64,000 nucleotides of DNA from Rhodoferax sp. PAMC 29310. Lineage in GTDB: Bacteria; Pseudomonadota; Gammaproteobacteria; Burkholderiales; Burkholderiaceae_C. This document shows, piece by piece, positions 9,312 through 18,505 of the stretch; position 1 is the stretch's first letter; each line of letters starts with the position of its first letter. The position numbers were made by a program, and so were the translations under genes. Under the pieces are notes generated by a model. That model searched no databases, was not told where the DNA came from, and saw nothing but the letters and a program-made list of their open reading frames with translations. Where the stretch lies: the NCBI RefSeq assembly GCF_017948265.1, contig NZ_CP072852.1, positions 558,001 to 622,000 on the forward strand. The letters run 5' to 3'.

Positions 9312-9648
9312 GTTTATTAAGATTTTTTAGCCAATGAGTTATCAAGTTCAAGGGTCGATTATTTTCTCAATGAACAAATCTCGACCACACTATGTTCTTA
9401 TTCCGGACGAAATAGGCTGGATCCCTTCGCCTTCATTCTCTACTCCGCCCTATGTCAAGTATTCATTTCAATATACCACTAAGGAATCTGGTTTACCCCA
9501 TGTGGATACAAGCAATTGTCGCTGGCATTGGAGAGAGTTTTTGGCGCAAGCCAGCGGTCTGCTTCAGGTTTTTTCGGCCCGATGGGGTGCCTTTGTCCGC
9601 GAAGGCGAGAATAGTGTAAAACTTGGACCCATGACGAGGATAGACTGA
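9312..9648. promoter_or_regulatory. AT-rich divergent intergenic region
   Basis: This 337-base gap lies between the HDOD-kinase gene (-) and the serine hydrolase gene (+) and is noticeably richer in A+T than its surroundings, as expected for back-to-back promoters. On the - strand a TTGAAC box lies 16 bases before a TAAAAA box near the kinase start, a weak promoter candidate. A 104-codon reading frame (9334-9648) ends just before the hydrolase start, but no recognisable protein or good ribosome site was seen, so it is not called a gene. Confidence 0.4.
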
Positions 9649-10887
9649 ATGACTGACACCCAACCTGCTGTATTGCCCAACCCGACCCCTTCAATCCAGG
9701 GGACAGTATCGATTGCGCCGGAAGCGGCGGGGGTTTGTGTTCAACGACTTGAGTCGATGATGGCTGTATTGCATTCAGAGGTCGATTGTCAGCGCTTGCC
9801 AGGCGCGGTGGTACTTGTCCATCGCCGAGGCAAATTGGCACTGTTCGACCGTGTCGGCTCACTCGACCCGGCTACCGGCACGCCCATGCCGTGCGACGCC
9901 ATTTTCAGAATCTACTCCATGACCAAACCTATTGTGTCGGTGGCAGTGATGATGCTCATGGAACAGGGCAAGCTGCTATTGAGTGATCCGGTATCCAAAT
10001 TTCTGCCCGAGTTCGCCAAACAGCAAGTCGCCGCCGTGGTCGATGGCGCCGTTGTCACCCGCCCGGTGCGACAAGCTGCGACGATTCAAGACTTGCTTCG
10101 CCACACCGCTGGCTTGACGTATGAGTTCATGGGCAGTTCAGCCGTGCAACGCCAGTATGCGCAAGTCCGCATCGGCTCTCGGGATCGCACGGTGGCCGAG
10201 TTCTCTAATGAGCTGGCCAAGTTGCCGCTGATGGTGGAGCCAGGCTCGGCGTGGGAGTATGGCCGTGCAACAGATGTACTGGGGCGTTTAGTCGAGGTTG
10301 TCAGCAGACAATCGCTCGGTGCTTATCTGACGCAACATATTTTCATCCCGCTGGGCATGACTGAGACTTGGTTCACGGTGCCGCCAGAGCACCAAGCCCG
10401 CATTGCTGAGCCTTTTGTCAAAGACCCCGAAGGCGGCGTGCAAATGCGAGTGATTGACGTGCGGGAGGCGGCTGCCATGGAGTCAGGTGGTGGCGGTTTG
10501 GCGTCAACCGCGCACGACTATGCGCGGTTTCTGCAATTCATGTTGAACAAGGGCGAGTTGGACTGCGTGCGTTTGCTGGGGCCGCGCACTGTGGACTACA
10601 TGACAGCCGACCATCTTGGCGACATTCCCGTCCACCCCGGTGCGTCTCGCACTCTGTTGCCGCAGGGGCATGGCTTTGGTCTTGGCTTTGCGGTTCGAAA
10701 AACCTTAGGCGTTGACACCGTGCCGGGGTCAGTTGGGGCCTACTTTTGGGGCGGAATGGCCGGGACCACCTTCTTCGTGGATCCCAAAGAAGATCTTTTC
10801 GCCATTCTGATGCTGCAGGCACCCAACCAGCGCGAGTATTACCGCATGCTGTTCCGTGACTTGGTTTATGCGTCTTTACTGGATTGA
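9649..10887 (+). CDS. Serine hydrolase of the class C beta-lactamase/esterase EstB family
   Basis: A 412-residue protein of the beta-lactamase-related (PF00144) family. The nucleophile motif S-x-x-K is seen as SMTK at 90-93, the second-site Tyr is in WEYGRAT (about 204), and the third box is the C-terminal HGFGLGF. There is no clear signal peptide, so a cytoplasmic esterase like EstB is more likely than a periplasmic beta-lactamase. A purine-rich GACGAGGA site precedes the start. The 3' end overlaps the convergent methyltransferase gene by 22 bases. The likely activity is ester hydrolysis on small acyl substrates. Confidence 0.88.
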   Translation: MTDTQPAVLPNPTPSIQGTVSIAPEAAGVCVQRLESMMAVLHSEVDCQRLPGAVVLVHRRGKLALFDRVGSLDPATGTPMPCDAIFRIYSMTKPIVSVAVMMLMEQGKLLLSDPVSKFLPEFAKQQVAAVVDGAVVTRPVRQAATIQDLLRHTAGLTYEFMGSSAVQRQYAQVRIGSRDRTVAEFSNELAKLPLMVEPGSAWEYGRATDVLGRLVEVVSRQSLGAYLTQHIFIPLGMTETWFTVPPEHQARIAEPFVKDPEGGVQMRVIDVREAAAMESGGGGLASTAHDYARFLQFMLNKGELDCVRLLGPRTVDYMTADHLGDIPVHPGASRTLLPQGHGFGLGFAVRKTLGVDTVPGSVGAYFWGGMAGTTFFVDPKEDLFAILMLQAPNQREYYRMLFRDLVYASLLD

Positions 10888-11507
10888 CTTTTCCGTGCGC
10901 TGCCCCAGTAGTGGTAGGTCCAGGGGCGCGGCCCTGGCAAATAACGAGTTGCCAAATCAGGCAGGCTGAATCCCGTATCCAGCAACAATGATTCGATATC
11001 TCGCCCTAAATGGCAACCGCCAGCGAGCTTGCCCCAAACCGGCTGCAGGCGGTTTTGCCATCGCCGTACCGATGCGTCTGGTGCGCGACCGTGTTCGCAG
11101 TACAGCACCTGGCCGCCCGGCACCAGTACCCGGTGCATTTCACGCAAGGCGATTTCGGGGTCGACGATGCTGCACAGCGTGTAGGTGATCACCACCGAGT
11201 CGAAGCTGGCGTCTGGCATGGGAATGGCCTCGGCAGACAAGCCGAGCAGGGTGACGGACAATCCCGTCTCCTGAATGCGCCGTTGGGCTAGGGGATGAAG
11301 CTCAAGCGCTGGGTCCAAACCGGTGATGTGGGTTACCCGGCTTTTGTCATAGTGCCGCATATTGAGCCCGGTGCCGATGCCGACTTCCAAAACCCGGCCG
11401 TATGCGCGTGGAACGACCAAGTCGCGTTGGCGCCTCACCATGGGCAGGCCACAGGCCCAGTCCAACGCGCTCGGCAGCACGTGACGGTCATACCAAGACG
11501 AGTTCAT
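10866..11507 (-). CDS. Class I SAM-dependent methyltransferase
   Basis: A 213-residue methyltransferase from the ATG at 11507. Motif I is VLEVGIGTGLN, motif II is the acidic ITGLDPA, and DASFDSVVITYTLCSI plus LREMHRVLVPGGQVLYCEHG is the methyltransferase type 11 core. A longer frame back to 11600 would run 50 bases into the upstream TerB-like gene, so the later start was chosen. The substrate may be a phospholipid or small molecule; PmtA-like phosphatidylethanolamine methylation is one possibility but not demonstrable. The TerB-like gene lies upstream on the same strand. Confidence 0.86.
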   Translation of the reverse strand: MNSSWYDRHVLPSALDWACGLPMVRRQRDLVVPRAYGRVLEVGIGTGLNMRHYDKSRVTHITGLDPALELHPLAQRRIQETGLSVTLLGLSAEAIPMPDASFDSVVITYTLCSIVDPEIALREMHRVLVPGGQVLYCEHGRAPDASVRRWQNRLQPVWGKLAGGCHLGRDIESLLLDTGFSLPDLATRYLPGPRPWTYHYWGSARKSQSSKDA

Positions 11508-11550
11508 TCTGGGTGAGAGCCCATGCAACGCCGATACAAGGCGTTTTGCA

Positions 11551-12024
11551 TCACGAATTGGCAGGTAAAAACACCTGTTTGGCGTGCAGTTTCGCAGCAA
11601 TGTATTCGCCGTGGGTCACGTGCAGCAAGCCGGCCACTTTGCTGATCAGGTGGTTTTCATGGGCGTCCAAGTGACCATCGGCAAAGGCGACTTGCCACAT
11701 GGATTCGACCATGTGAATTTTTTGTCCCTGCGAAAAGTGGTCGTTGATCACGCTGGTGAATCGGTGGTGGTCGTACGCACCCTTGGCGGTTTGTGCGGCC
11801 AACTCCAGCAGGCGGTCAGATTCATCTGATCCCAATGCAAATTGCTGATTCAGCGTCGTCAGTATGGCTTGGCGTTCTGCCACGTCCATCGCCGGGTCAG
11901 CGCGCATGACTTCGACCAGCAGCACCGCACAGGCCAATTTCAGCGCATGGGCCTGCGCTTCAGGCGAGTCGGCAGCGGTTTGGCCGGTGAAGGCATCAAA
12001 CAAGTCTTTCAAGGTTTTTAACAT
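11551..12024 (-). CDS. TerB-family protein
   Basis: A 157-residue all-helical protein of the TerB/DUF533-like fold. The ALKLACAVLLVEVMRADPAMDVAERQAI stretch carries the acidic helix-loop (D-x-x-x-D-x-x-E) characteristic of TerB domains, and a second copy-like segment, FADGHLDAHENHLISKVAGLLHV, follows near the C-terminus. TerB proteins are linked to tellurite resistance or metal-dependent stress, but stand-alone copies like this one have no firm function. It lies 43 bases from the methyltransferase and on the same strand. Confidence 0.85.
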   Translation of the reverse strand: MLKTLKDLFDAFTGQTAADSPEAQAHALKLACAVLLVEVMRADPAMDVAERQAILTTLNQQFALGSDESDRLLELAAQTAKGAYDHHRFTSVINDHFSQGQKIHMVESMWQVAFADGHLDAHENHLISKVAGLLHVTHGEYIAAKLHAKQVFLPANS

Positions 12025-12071
12025 AGGGTGACTGGAGCCGTGATGTGTTGCCAGGCTCTTTGGGGAGGTTA

Positions 12072-12135
12072 AACATATCAGCCCCGGGCCCTCAATAGAT
12101 CAGCGCATGTAGCTATCAATTAAGGAGTATCAAAG
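12072..12135. repeat. Dispersed repeat copy F (partial GCTA-N9 core)
   Basis: An intergenic copy between the TerB-like and DsbA-like genes. The half-core GCTATCAATTAAGGAGT is at 12112-12128, with one arm (TAGC read on the - strand) intact and the other mutated. The flank with GCGCATGTAGCTATC and GGGCCCTCAATAG matches the tails of other copies in the window. Confidence 0.55.
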
Positions 12136-12172
12136 CTGGTTAAGGTCCGTTTTCTGTCTTGTGCGCTCGACT

Positions 12173-12751
12173 TCAGGGTGTCGGTAGTCCGATGAACTCA
12201 GCCAGCGCTGCGGTATCCATGGCGCCGTTGCGGCTTACCAATTGGCCGGTGCGCAGATTTTTGGCCAAAACATAGGGCACTGATTCAACCCCCAGGCTAT
12301 TGAACAACGCTGTATTGGCTTTGATGGATTGCGCCAACTCATCAGGGATGTTGGCCGAGGCCGATGAACCGCCCGTTCCTGCCAGAATGGATTGTTCGTG
12401 TTCGGTCATGGCATTGACTGGGTCGGCGGCCGCCAAGAGCGCTGCCCCTTGTGGCGCGCTTTTGGCATTCATGATGGCCACGGGAATCCAGACGAACTTC
12501 ACCTTGCTTTGCAATGGGAGAGAGGCCTGCCATAGGTGGCCACAATGCGGGCACTGTGGATCGAACAAAACGTACACCGCATTGGCGCTCATCATGGAGC
12601 CCGCCGTGAATCCTTTCCCCTGTGCGGCAACGGCCTCAAACGGTTGCGCTGGCTTGGCCGCCACGGCAGACGTTGCGGTGTCCTGAGGTGAGCAGGCAGC
12701 TAGTGCGAGTGTTGCTGCAACCAAGAACGGAAGTGGTGAAAATTTGTACAT
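12173..12751 (-). CDS. DsbA/DsbG-like thioredoxin-fold lipoprotein
   Basis: A 192-residue exported thiol-disulfide protein. The N-terminus has a hydrophobic signal segment with a lipobox LAAC ending at Cys20, so it is probably an inner- or outer-membrane lipoprotein facing the periplasm. The active site is CPHC at 67-70 inside FDPQCPHCGHLW, and VESVPYV supplies the cis-Pro loop. CPHC is the DsbA dithiol, and the shorter helical insert resembles the DsbG/C catalytic domain without the dimerisation domain. It would act on disulphides of exported proteins; no redox partner gene is adjacent. Confidence 0.85.
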   Translation of the reverse strand: MYKFSPLPFLVAATLALAACSPQDTATSAVAAKPAQPFEAVAAQGKGFTAGSMMSANAVYVLFDPQCPHCGHLWQASLPLQSKVKFVWIPVAIMNAKSAPQGAALLAAADPVNAMTEHEQSILAGTGGSSASANIPDELAQSIKANTALFNSLGVESVPYVLAKNLRTGQLVSRNGAMDTAALAEFIGLPTP

Positions 12752-12809
12752 GAATGATCAAAGAAAAATGGAGGATTCGCACCTTGTGAGCGGGTGCGAT
12801 CGATTTAGT

Positions 12810-14078
12810 TCACTTGCGTTGCTCCTCCGGCAATGGCGAGTGCTCAGGATCAGGGCTGCGAGGGTCCAGTGCCAAAACCGCCTGAGATCCGCTGCCCATG
12901 ACGACATAGTCTGCCTTGTGGCCAGGTTCACCCCGGTTCAGCGGTTTGCTTTGTATGAATTGCCAAGTGCCCAAAGCCAGGAGGATCAAGACACCGGTGA
13001 AGTAAAGGAGCAGGCTGCCAGGACCCATGAGGTCCATCAGGCCACCGGCGATGGTCGGTCCGATGGCGGCACCCACGCCATGCAACAACAGCAATCCACC
13101 GGTGATTTCCAGCACCCGATCCCGGTCGATCAGGTCGTTCACGTGCGCCACGGACAGGCCGTAAATAGTGAAAGTGAGTCCGCCATAAATAATGCCCAGC
13201 CCAATCAGAGCGGTTTCGGACTCCAGTGCGAAGTAGAAACCTGTCAGTGCTACCACAGCCCCAGCAACACAGACGCCAAACAGCACCCAGCGACGGTCAT
13301 GGCGGTCAGACAGGTGGCCGACGGGCCATTGGAAGGCGGCACCACCCAAAATCGTCGCACCCATGAAGGTCGCGATCCCGACAACGCTGAAGCCCACACG
13401 TTGCCCAAAAACGTGTCCCAGGCTGTAAAACGCACCACTCAATAGGCCTGATGCAACCGCACCCAGGACACCTATCGGTGAGATTCGAAACAATTTCACC
13501 AAGCCGATGGTAGGGGCTGCGGTTGGTTCGGGAGCATCCACCCGGTTGAGTGTGATGGGCAGTAGCGCGAACGAGAAAAGAATCGATGCGATGGCGAATG
13601 GCACAAACCCAAAACGGTCGCCCACCAAGATTAGCCATTGACCCAAAGCCATGGCAATACCACTTACCGCCATGTACGCGGCAAACACTTTGCCACGTTG
13701 GGCGCTGTGCGCCACCACGTTGAGCCAGCTCTCCACCACGATATAGAGTCCGACCAGGCACACGCCGGTCACGAAGCGCAGGCTGCCCCAAAACCAGGGG
13801 TTGAGCCACAAGGCGTGCAAGATAGGCAACGTCGATGCGATCGATGCCATGGCCGCAAATGCACGAATGTGGCCAACGCGCCTGATAATTTCCGGGCAGG
13901 CATAAGTGCCGAAGACAAAACCTGCAAAGTAGGCCGAGTTGATCAGCCCGGTGACCAGAACGGGGAAGTCCGCCAGTCCAGCCTGCGCTCCGATGGCTGC
14001 AAAAAGTAAGCCGGTCGCCAAGACGAGCATGCCCACCCCGCTGAGTAGCGAGGCCAGAGGCATCAATATGTTTCCCAA
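12810..14078 (-). CDS. MFS transporter, YcaD-like
   Basis: A 422-residue integral membrane protein with about 12 hydrophobic segments, typical of the major facilitator superfamily. The PEIIRRVGHIRAFA loop between helices 2 and 3 and the CLVGLYIVVESWLN segment resemble the YcaD group. The HLSDRHDRRWVLFG loop is the second-half copy of motif A. The last 40 residues are hydrophilic. The substrate is unknown. A divergent chemoreceptor gene starts 276 bases away; that gap has no recognised gene. Confidence 0.88.
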   Translation of the reverse strand: MGNILMPLASLLSGVGMLVLATGLLFAAIGAQAGLADFPVLVTGLINSAYFAGFVFGTYACPEIIRRVGHIRAFAAMASIASTLPILHALWLNPWFWGSLRFVTGVCLVGLYIVVESWLNVVAHSAQRGKVFAAYMAVSGIAMALGQWLILVGDRFGFVPFAIASILFSFALLPITLNRVDAPEPTAAPTIGLVKLFRISPIGVLGAVASGLLSGAFYSLGHVFGQRVGFSVVGIATFMGATILGGAAFQWPVGHLSDRHDRRWVLFGVCVAGAVVALTGFYFALESETALIGLGIIYGGLTFTIYGLSVAHVNDLIDRDRVLEITGGLLLLHGVGAAIGPTIAGGLMDLMGPGSLLLYFTGVLILLALGTWQFIQSKPLNRGEPGHKADYVVMGSGSQAVLALDPRSPDPEHSPLPEEQRK

Positions 14079-14354
14079 TTTGAATCCTTGCAGTCAATTC
14101 GATGTCAAGCTCTCCTGTCGGAGAACGGTGCCAACCAGCGTCACCGACTTGAAGTCGTGCCGCGCTGGATATCGTCCATTTTGCCACTGCTCATTTTTGG
14201 TGCGGCACAAGGACCCATCAATTCTTGGGCCAGTGAACATAGCCCGCAGCCGGTTTTAAGGCCGACTGCTCAAACCGGAGGCTATGTGAGTAACGTAGTA
14301 TTGGCGCCAACCGGGTTGATCGTCGTTGAAACCCGGTGTCTCAAGGAATAAATT

Positions 14355-15977
14355 ATGCGAAGTTTTACGGGCCAAAGTCTGGCAGCACGTCTGACCTGGG
14401 GGTTTGGCACTATTTTGGTTTTGCTGGTGGCCATGGCCGGCCTGTCGCTGGTTCGGATGCAAGAACTGACATCAACGCTGGAAGAAATCACTGTTCGCAA
14501 CGCCGAGCGGTCCCGCGCTGTTGGCATGCTGGCTCACGGGGTCTCTGAATATGTTCAGGAACTAGGGGATTTGGGCGCGACGGATCTGGACGGTGCTGCC
14601 GCGGTGTTAACCAAGATTCAAACCACCCTAACAGGCTATGACACGGCCCAAAGCCAGTTGTCTGGTTTGATTCCCAAAGACGAGCGGGCTCAGTCGCTGA
14701 TGCAGTCCATCAGCCAAAAGGCAAGCGAGGCTCGTCAATTGATTGCTCTGGGAGAGAAGCTGGCGGATGGTCGGGGCGCCACAGCCCACGCGTTTCAGGT
14801 GCGAAATGAATATACCCGGGACACTGCGAAATGGAGCGCCACTCAGCAAGCCTGGAGCAAGGCCGTTGATAACTTGAGCGAGTGGCAACGTGAGGTCAAT
14901 GCCGCTCTTTCCGCGAAAGCGACAGCGACGGCGGCCACGACCCGCGTTGTGATCATGGGCGGTGCATTGCTGGCCTTTGCGTTGGGGTGCGGTATTGCAA
15001 TTTGGTTGATTCGGGACACCAAGAGTGCGATCAACCACGCAGTGCGTGTCACCCAACGCATGGCCCAACACGATTTGTCTCAGCCCATTGAAACGACTCG
15101 ACATGACGAGATTGGCGGCTTGTTGCAGGCACTGGAGAGCATGCGACTGAATTTGCATGAGTTGGCTCAGGGTGTGCGCTCGGCGTCGGATGGGATTCAC
15201 AGCGCCAGTGGTGAAATCGCGCAAGGCAGCCTCGATTTGAGCAATCGCACCGAAGAGGCGGCCAACACCTTGCAGACGTCGCTGGATGCCATTGCCAAAA
15301 TGGGACAGTCGGTGAACGAGACGAGCACCTCCTCCCGCTCCGCCAATGGACTTTCCACCGAGGCCAGTGCCATTGCCAATCGCGGTGGTGAGGTGATGAC
15401 GCAAGTCGTGGTGACGATGGGTGAGATCGATGTGGCATCCCGAAAAATTGCCGATATCACTTCTATCATCGACGGCATTGCCTTTCAAACCAATATTCTG
15501 GCCCTCAATGCCGCGGTGGAGGCGGCACGGGCTGGCGAGCAGGGGCGGGGGTTTGCTGTGGTCGCCAGTGAAGTTCGGGCGCTCGCTGGCCGAAGCGCTG
15601 AGGCGGCCAAGGAAATCAAGTCGCTGATCACGGCCTCCCTGGACAAAGTCGCCTCGGGGAGCGAGCAGGTCGCCTTGGCGGGTAGCACGGCGTCAGAGGT
15701 CACTGCTTCGGTCCAGCGGGTATCAGCCATCATTGCCGCCATCGCTGCCGAAGCGGGTCAACAAGGTGCGCGAATTGGAGACGCCAATCAGTCCATGGGG
15801 CAGTTGGACATGCTTGTCCATCAAAATGCCGCGCTGGCGGAGCAGTCGGCTGCTGCTGCCTCTTCCCTGCGCCAGCAATCGCTGGAGTTGGCGGAGTTGG
15901 TCAGCAAGTTTGACTTGGGTGTCGAAGCGCGACCGGGCCGTTTCCAGGGGACCCCGACACGACTGATCCAAGGCTAA
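14355..15977 (+). CDS. Methyl-accepting chemotaxis protein
   Basis: A 540-residue chemoreceptor. A first membrane helix (about 12-32) and a second (about 195-217) enclose a periplasmic four-helix-type sensor domain of about 160 residues; a HAMP region (about 218-270) and the long coiled-coil signalling domain follow. The hairpin tip is intact: [21 protein letters not shown] then [27 protein letters not shown]. The C-terminus ends in RLIQG and lacks the CheR-tethering WxxF-type pentapeptide. The ligand is unknown. No other che genes are in the window. Confidence 0.94.
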   Translation: MRSFTGQSLAARLTWGFGTILVLLVAMAGLSLVRMQELTSTLEEITVRNAERSRAVGMLAHGVSEYVQELGDLGATDLDGAAAVLTKIQTTLTGYDTAQSQLSGLIPKDERAQSLMQSISQKASEARQLIALGEKLADGRGATAHAFQVRNEYTRDTAKWSATQQAWSKAVDNLSEWQREVNAALSAKATATAATTRVVIMGGALLAFALGCGIAIWLIRDTKSAINHAVRVTQRMAQHDLSQPIETTRHDEIGGLLQALESMRLNLHELAQGVRSASDGIHSASGEIAQGSLDLSNRTEEAANTLQTSLDAIAKMGQSVNETSTSSRSANGLSTEASAIANRGGEVMTQVVVTMGEIDVASRKIADITSIIDGIAFQTNILALNAAVEAARAGEQGRGFAVVASEVRALAGRSAEAAKEIKSLITASLDKVASGSEQVALAGSTASEVTASVQRVSAIIAAIAAEAGQQGARIGDANQSMGQLDMLVHQNAALAEQSAAAASSLRQQSLELAELVSKFDLGVEARPGRFQGTPTRLIQG

Positions 15978-16002
15978 AAATGCGGTTGAGTCCGTACTTG
16001 TG

Positions 16003-16030
16003 TTGGGGTGGTTATTGGCTGCCGTAGAAT
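16003..16030 (+). promoter_or_regulatory. Candidate sigma-70 promoter for the HPF-like gene
   Basis: A TTGGGG -35 box at 16003-16008 and a TAGAAT -10 box at 16025-16030 are separated by 16 bases, 82 bases before the downstream ATG. The -35 match is weak, so this is only a candidate. Confidence 0.3.
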
Positions 16031-16111
16031 GAAATTGAAGGGGTCTGGTCGACGGCCCCTGGTGGCCACTGGCCCCTGCCAGCGGTTCACATTCACCGAC
16101 AGGAGAAAACC

Positions 16112-16462
16112 ATGCAGATTCAAATCAACACCGATCACAACATTGAAGGCCGGGAGTCAATGGCGACTTGGGCGACAAGCGAAGTGAAGCGGGGGCTGAG
16201 TCACCATGCCGAGCACATCACTCGCGTCGAGGTGCACTTGGCAGAAGAGATTGGTCGAAAAGGCAGCGTCAGCGACAAGCGATGCGTCATGGAGGCAAGA
16301 CTGCAGGGGCGCCCTCCAATGGCGGTCACCCACCACGGCGAGAGTCTGAATCAAGCGGTCACTGGCGCGGCTGACAAACTGAATCGCATGATTGACAGCG
16401 CACTGGGACGTGCCGCTCGTTCTGAAACCGCAACGCCAGAGCTTTCACCTGCTGAAGATTAA
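16112..16462 (+). CDS. HPF/RaiA family ribosome-associated protein
   Basis: A 116-residue protein of the S30AE/sigma-54 modulation family, short like HPF and YfiA. The N-terminus MQIQINTDHNIEG, the ITRVEVHLAEE strand and CVMEARLQGRPPMAVTHHGESLNQAVTGAADKL give the beta-alpha-beta-beta-beta-alpha pattern that binds near the decoding centre and hibernates ribosomes in slow growth. A clear AGGAG ribosome site sits 6-7 bases upstream. A strong terminator follows, so it is probably a monocistronic unit. It differs from long HPF by lacking the C-terminal dimerisation domain. Confidence 0.8.
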   Translation: MQIQINTDHNIEGRESMATWATSEVKRGLSHHAEHITRVEVHLAEEIGRKGSVSDKRCVMEARLQGRPPMAVTHHGESLNQAVTGAADKLNRMIDSALGRAARSETATPELSPAED

Positions 16463-16477
16463 GGTCTGACGCACCAC

Positions 16478-16512
16478 AACCGCCTTTCCCGACAGGGACA
16501 GGCGGTTTTTTT
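16478..16512 (+). terminator. Rho-independent terminator after the HPF-like gene
   Basis: An 8-base stem (AACCGCCT with AGGCGGTT) encloses a 14-base loop and is followed by a T-run through 16512. It lies 15 bases after the HPF-like stop and overlaps the stop of the convergent gene by a couple of bases. Confidence 0.85.
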
Positions 16513-16723
16513 ACGGACGATGCGCTTGAATGGCGTTCAAGGCGTCCTCTTGCCAATAAGTGGCGGCGGCATTGAATCCTTCCCAAACACAGCCATTGCA
16601 TCCCCGACCGCAACATGTTGTCGGGACCGGTGGCGGGTCTCGCAACGTGAGGCCCACGGCGGACGCTTGACGTTGAAGGGGCTCGAACAGGTGCTGGTAT
16701 GAACTCGCGTCCACCATTGCCAT
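16511..16723 (-). CDS. Small oxidoreductase-like Cys-motif protein
   Basis: About 70 residues from the ATG at 16723. The PTTCCGRGCNGCVWEGF motif is the signature of the oxidoreductase-like domain family (PF09791), small proteins with a C-C-x-x-x-C-x-x-C arrangement. The function of bacterial members is not established; the four cysteines might bind a metal or do redox work. A longer frame back to 16819 would run into the upstream DUF924 gene, so the ATG 36 bases after that gene's end was chosen. Probably co-transcribed with the amine oxidase genes. Confidence 0.72.
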   Translation of the reverse strand: MAMVDASSYQHLFEPLQRQASAVGLTLRDPPPVPTTCCGRGCNGCVWEGFNAAATYWQEDALNAIQAHRP

Positions 16724-16758
16724 ATCTGCTGAGCGGTTTGACGCTGGGGCCGCAGAGC

Positions 16759-17298
16759 TCAGAACAAAGACCCTGGCTGGTTTAAGAAAACGACTTCTTC
16801 GGGTGTGGATGGACGGCACAGAATGGAATTGCGGTGCGGATAGCGTCCAAATTTCTGCAGAATTGCAAGATGCTTTTGTTCGAAGCTCAACGAGCCTTCC
16901 AATCCACCCTGTGAAAACATCACCAGAGCCTGTTGGTGAATCACCAATGATTCACTATGCATGTAGGGCATGTAGGCGAAGGCGCGTTGAGTGATTGGTA
17001 GCTCTTGGTCCAGCCCGGTTTTAACCAATTCCTGGGCGAGTGTGAGCGCTTGGGCGTCCTGCGCAAATGCGGCGGGTGTGTCCCGGTTGATGTTGCGTGA
17101 GAACTGGTCCAACACCAGAATTTCTGCCAACCGTCCGCTGGCGGAACGTCTCCATTCAAATAACTAACCTGCGATGGCGGCCGTCAACGTGGGGCCATAC
17201 CGCTGTCGCAACAGCGTATCCAAGGCCTCGTCTTTGGCAAAGCGCTGGGCGTTGCTCAATTTGGTGAACCAGAAATCAATGATCGCGTCAGGATGCAT
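16759..17298 (-). pseudogene. DUF924 family gene interrupted by an in-frame amber stop
   Basis: The reading frame is continuous in content but carries one TAG at 17166-17164. Upstream, ATG at 17298 opens 44 codons starting MHPDAIIDFWF, the usual DUF924 N-terminus. Downstream in the same frame come LFEWRRSASGRLAEILVLDQFSRN, FAYMPYMHSESLVIHQ and the family C-terminus. A GAG or CAG at the TAG would restore a protein of about 180 residues. DUF924 is a conserved helical family of unknown role. A TTG at 17130 could start the downstream half, but the N-terminal half would be lost. It may be a true pseudogene, a sequencing error or an amber read-through. Confidence 0.8.
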
Positions 17299-17359
17299 GG
17301 TGTGAGTGCTTGTTGAGCGTCCAACTGTTGGCATGTCGGTCAATTTACCTGTTTTCCGC

Positions 17360-18505
17360 CTAAGCGGTTTGGGCGTTGCGTTTGAGTGTTATCAATTTAG
17401 TTGAATTTCCGTCGATGGCCGCGTCCAGAAACGACTCCACCGCACACAAAGCGCCTTCCAAGTAGCCTGCCTCATTTTCAGCATATTCGCTGCCGACCAA
17501 ATGCAGGCCCAGTCGGCGCAGTTCAGCGGACCAAGGCGCCAGATTCAAAGCAGGGTGCTGAGGGGGTTCAAAGAGATCGCGGTCGCTCACTACCCATTCG
17601 TCCTGGGCCCAGTCCTTGAGCGAAATAGCAAGTGGCAAACTGGCCGCGGGGCCAAATATGGTGGTCAACTGCGCCAGACAAGCGGCCTCTATTGACGCAT
17701 GGTCATGTTGACGCCTGAGATGGGCCGGTACCCCCACGAAGCCGAACAGCGCATGGCCGCCCCGCGGTGTCGAGGAGGCATCGTGAATCTCTACCAGGGG
17801 CCCGACGCGGCTGAAGGCCTGACCGGCCAGTCCCTCATTCCGCCAAAACGGGGTGTCGTAAATCGCAATAAACTTAGCCTGAGCGGCCATCCAGGTGGGT
17901 GTCGCAAGCAGCTCGCCTTGCAGGCGACGCGGCAGGAAGGGGGCCAGCAGGCCGGCGACCTTTCGCGGCGGCGCAGCCACGATGAGTTGCTGGGCCTGAA
18001 AATGAAGTGCTTCGCCTTGGTGGAACGCAGTCGCAGTCCAGCCGCTTTCATCTCGACTGAGTGAGGTGAGGGCGTGACTTAAGTTCAGGGCCTGTGGCTT
18101 AATGCGTCGCACCAGTGCTGATATCAGGGTCTGCATGCCGCCTTCAAGGCGGTAGGACAGCATGGTGCCTGCACCTGCCGAGCGCTGTGGCGCCTGTCCA
18201 GGCGCCACCTGGTACAGCAGGTCTCCTTTCACGGGCTGTTCAAAGACCCGGAGCCCCAATTCGGCGCACAGTCCTTGCATTCGTGTTTGGTGAGGCCAAA
18301 ACCAGGTCGGACCCAAGTCCATGCCCATTGAGGAGTCGGTTGGGTCGAGGAGCGACAGAATGCGTCCGCCCCACCGCGGTTGAGCTTCCCACAACACATA
18401 GGGAATATTGGCTTGTTGCAGTCGATAGGCCGCATACAACCCGGCCAACCCGCCACCAACGATCAAAACGGGAGCGCCGGACGGTGTGAGTAATTGGTTG
18501 TTCAT
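17360..18505 (-). CDS. FAD-dependent amine oxidase (monoamine oxidase-like)
   Basis: A 381-residue flavoprotein. The dinucleotide fold VLIVGGGLAGLYAAYRL begins near residue 13, followed by the acidic strand LWEAQPRWGGRILS. The C-terminal flavin-contact segment is GSEYAENEAGYLEGALCAVESF. The ATG at 18505 overlaps the stop of the cupin gene (ATGA), so this start is preferred to a longer frame to 18598. It would oxidise an amine or related substrate with release of hydrogen peroxide; the family also has protoporphyrinogen and phytoene members. Shorter than classical monoamine oxidases (about 450-500). The cupin partner suggests a small catabolic or oxidative-stress operon. Confidence 0.85.
   Translation of the reverse strand: MNNQLLTPSGAPVLIVGGGLAGLYAAYRLQQANIPYVLWEAQPRWGGRILSLLDPTDSSMGMDLGPTWFWPHQTRMQGLCAELGLRVFEQPVKGDLLYQVAPGQAPQRSAGAGTMLSYRLEGGMQTLISALVRRIKPQALNLSHALTSLSRDESGWTATAFHQGEALHFQAQQLIVAAPPRKVAGLLAPFLPRRLQGELLATPTWMAAQAKFIAIYDTPFWRNEGLAGQAFSRVGPLVEIHDASSTPRGGHALFGFVGVPAHLRRQHDHASIEAACLAQLTTIFGPAASLPLAISLKDWAQDEWVVSDRDLFEPPQHPALNLAPWSAELRRLGLHLVGSEYAENEAGYLEGALCAVESFLDAAIDGNSTKLITLKRNAQTA

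Noticed and set aside
9334..9648. 104-codon ORF before the serine hydrolase
   Set aside because: It is A+T-rich, without a ribosome site or recognisable domain, and covers a likely promoter region.
14088..14351. 87-codon frame with a signal-like PRWISSILPLLIFG segment ahead of the chemoreceptor
   Set aside because: No start with a ribosome site and no recognisable mature part; chance frame in a promoter gap is more likely.
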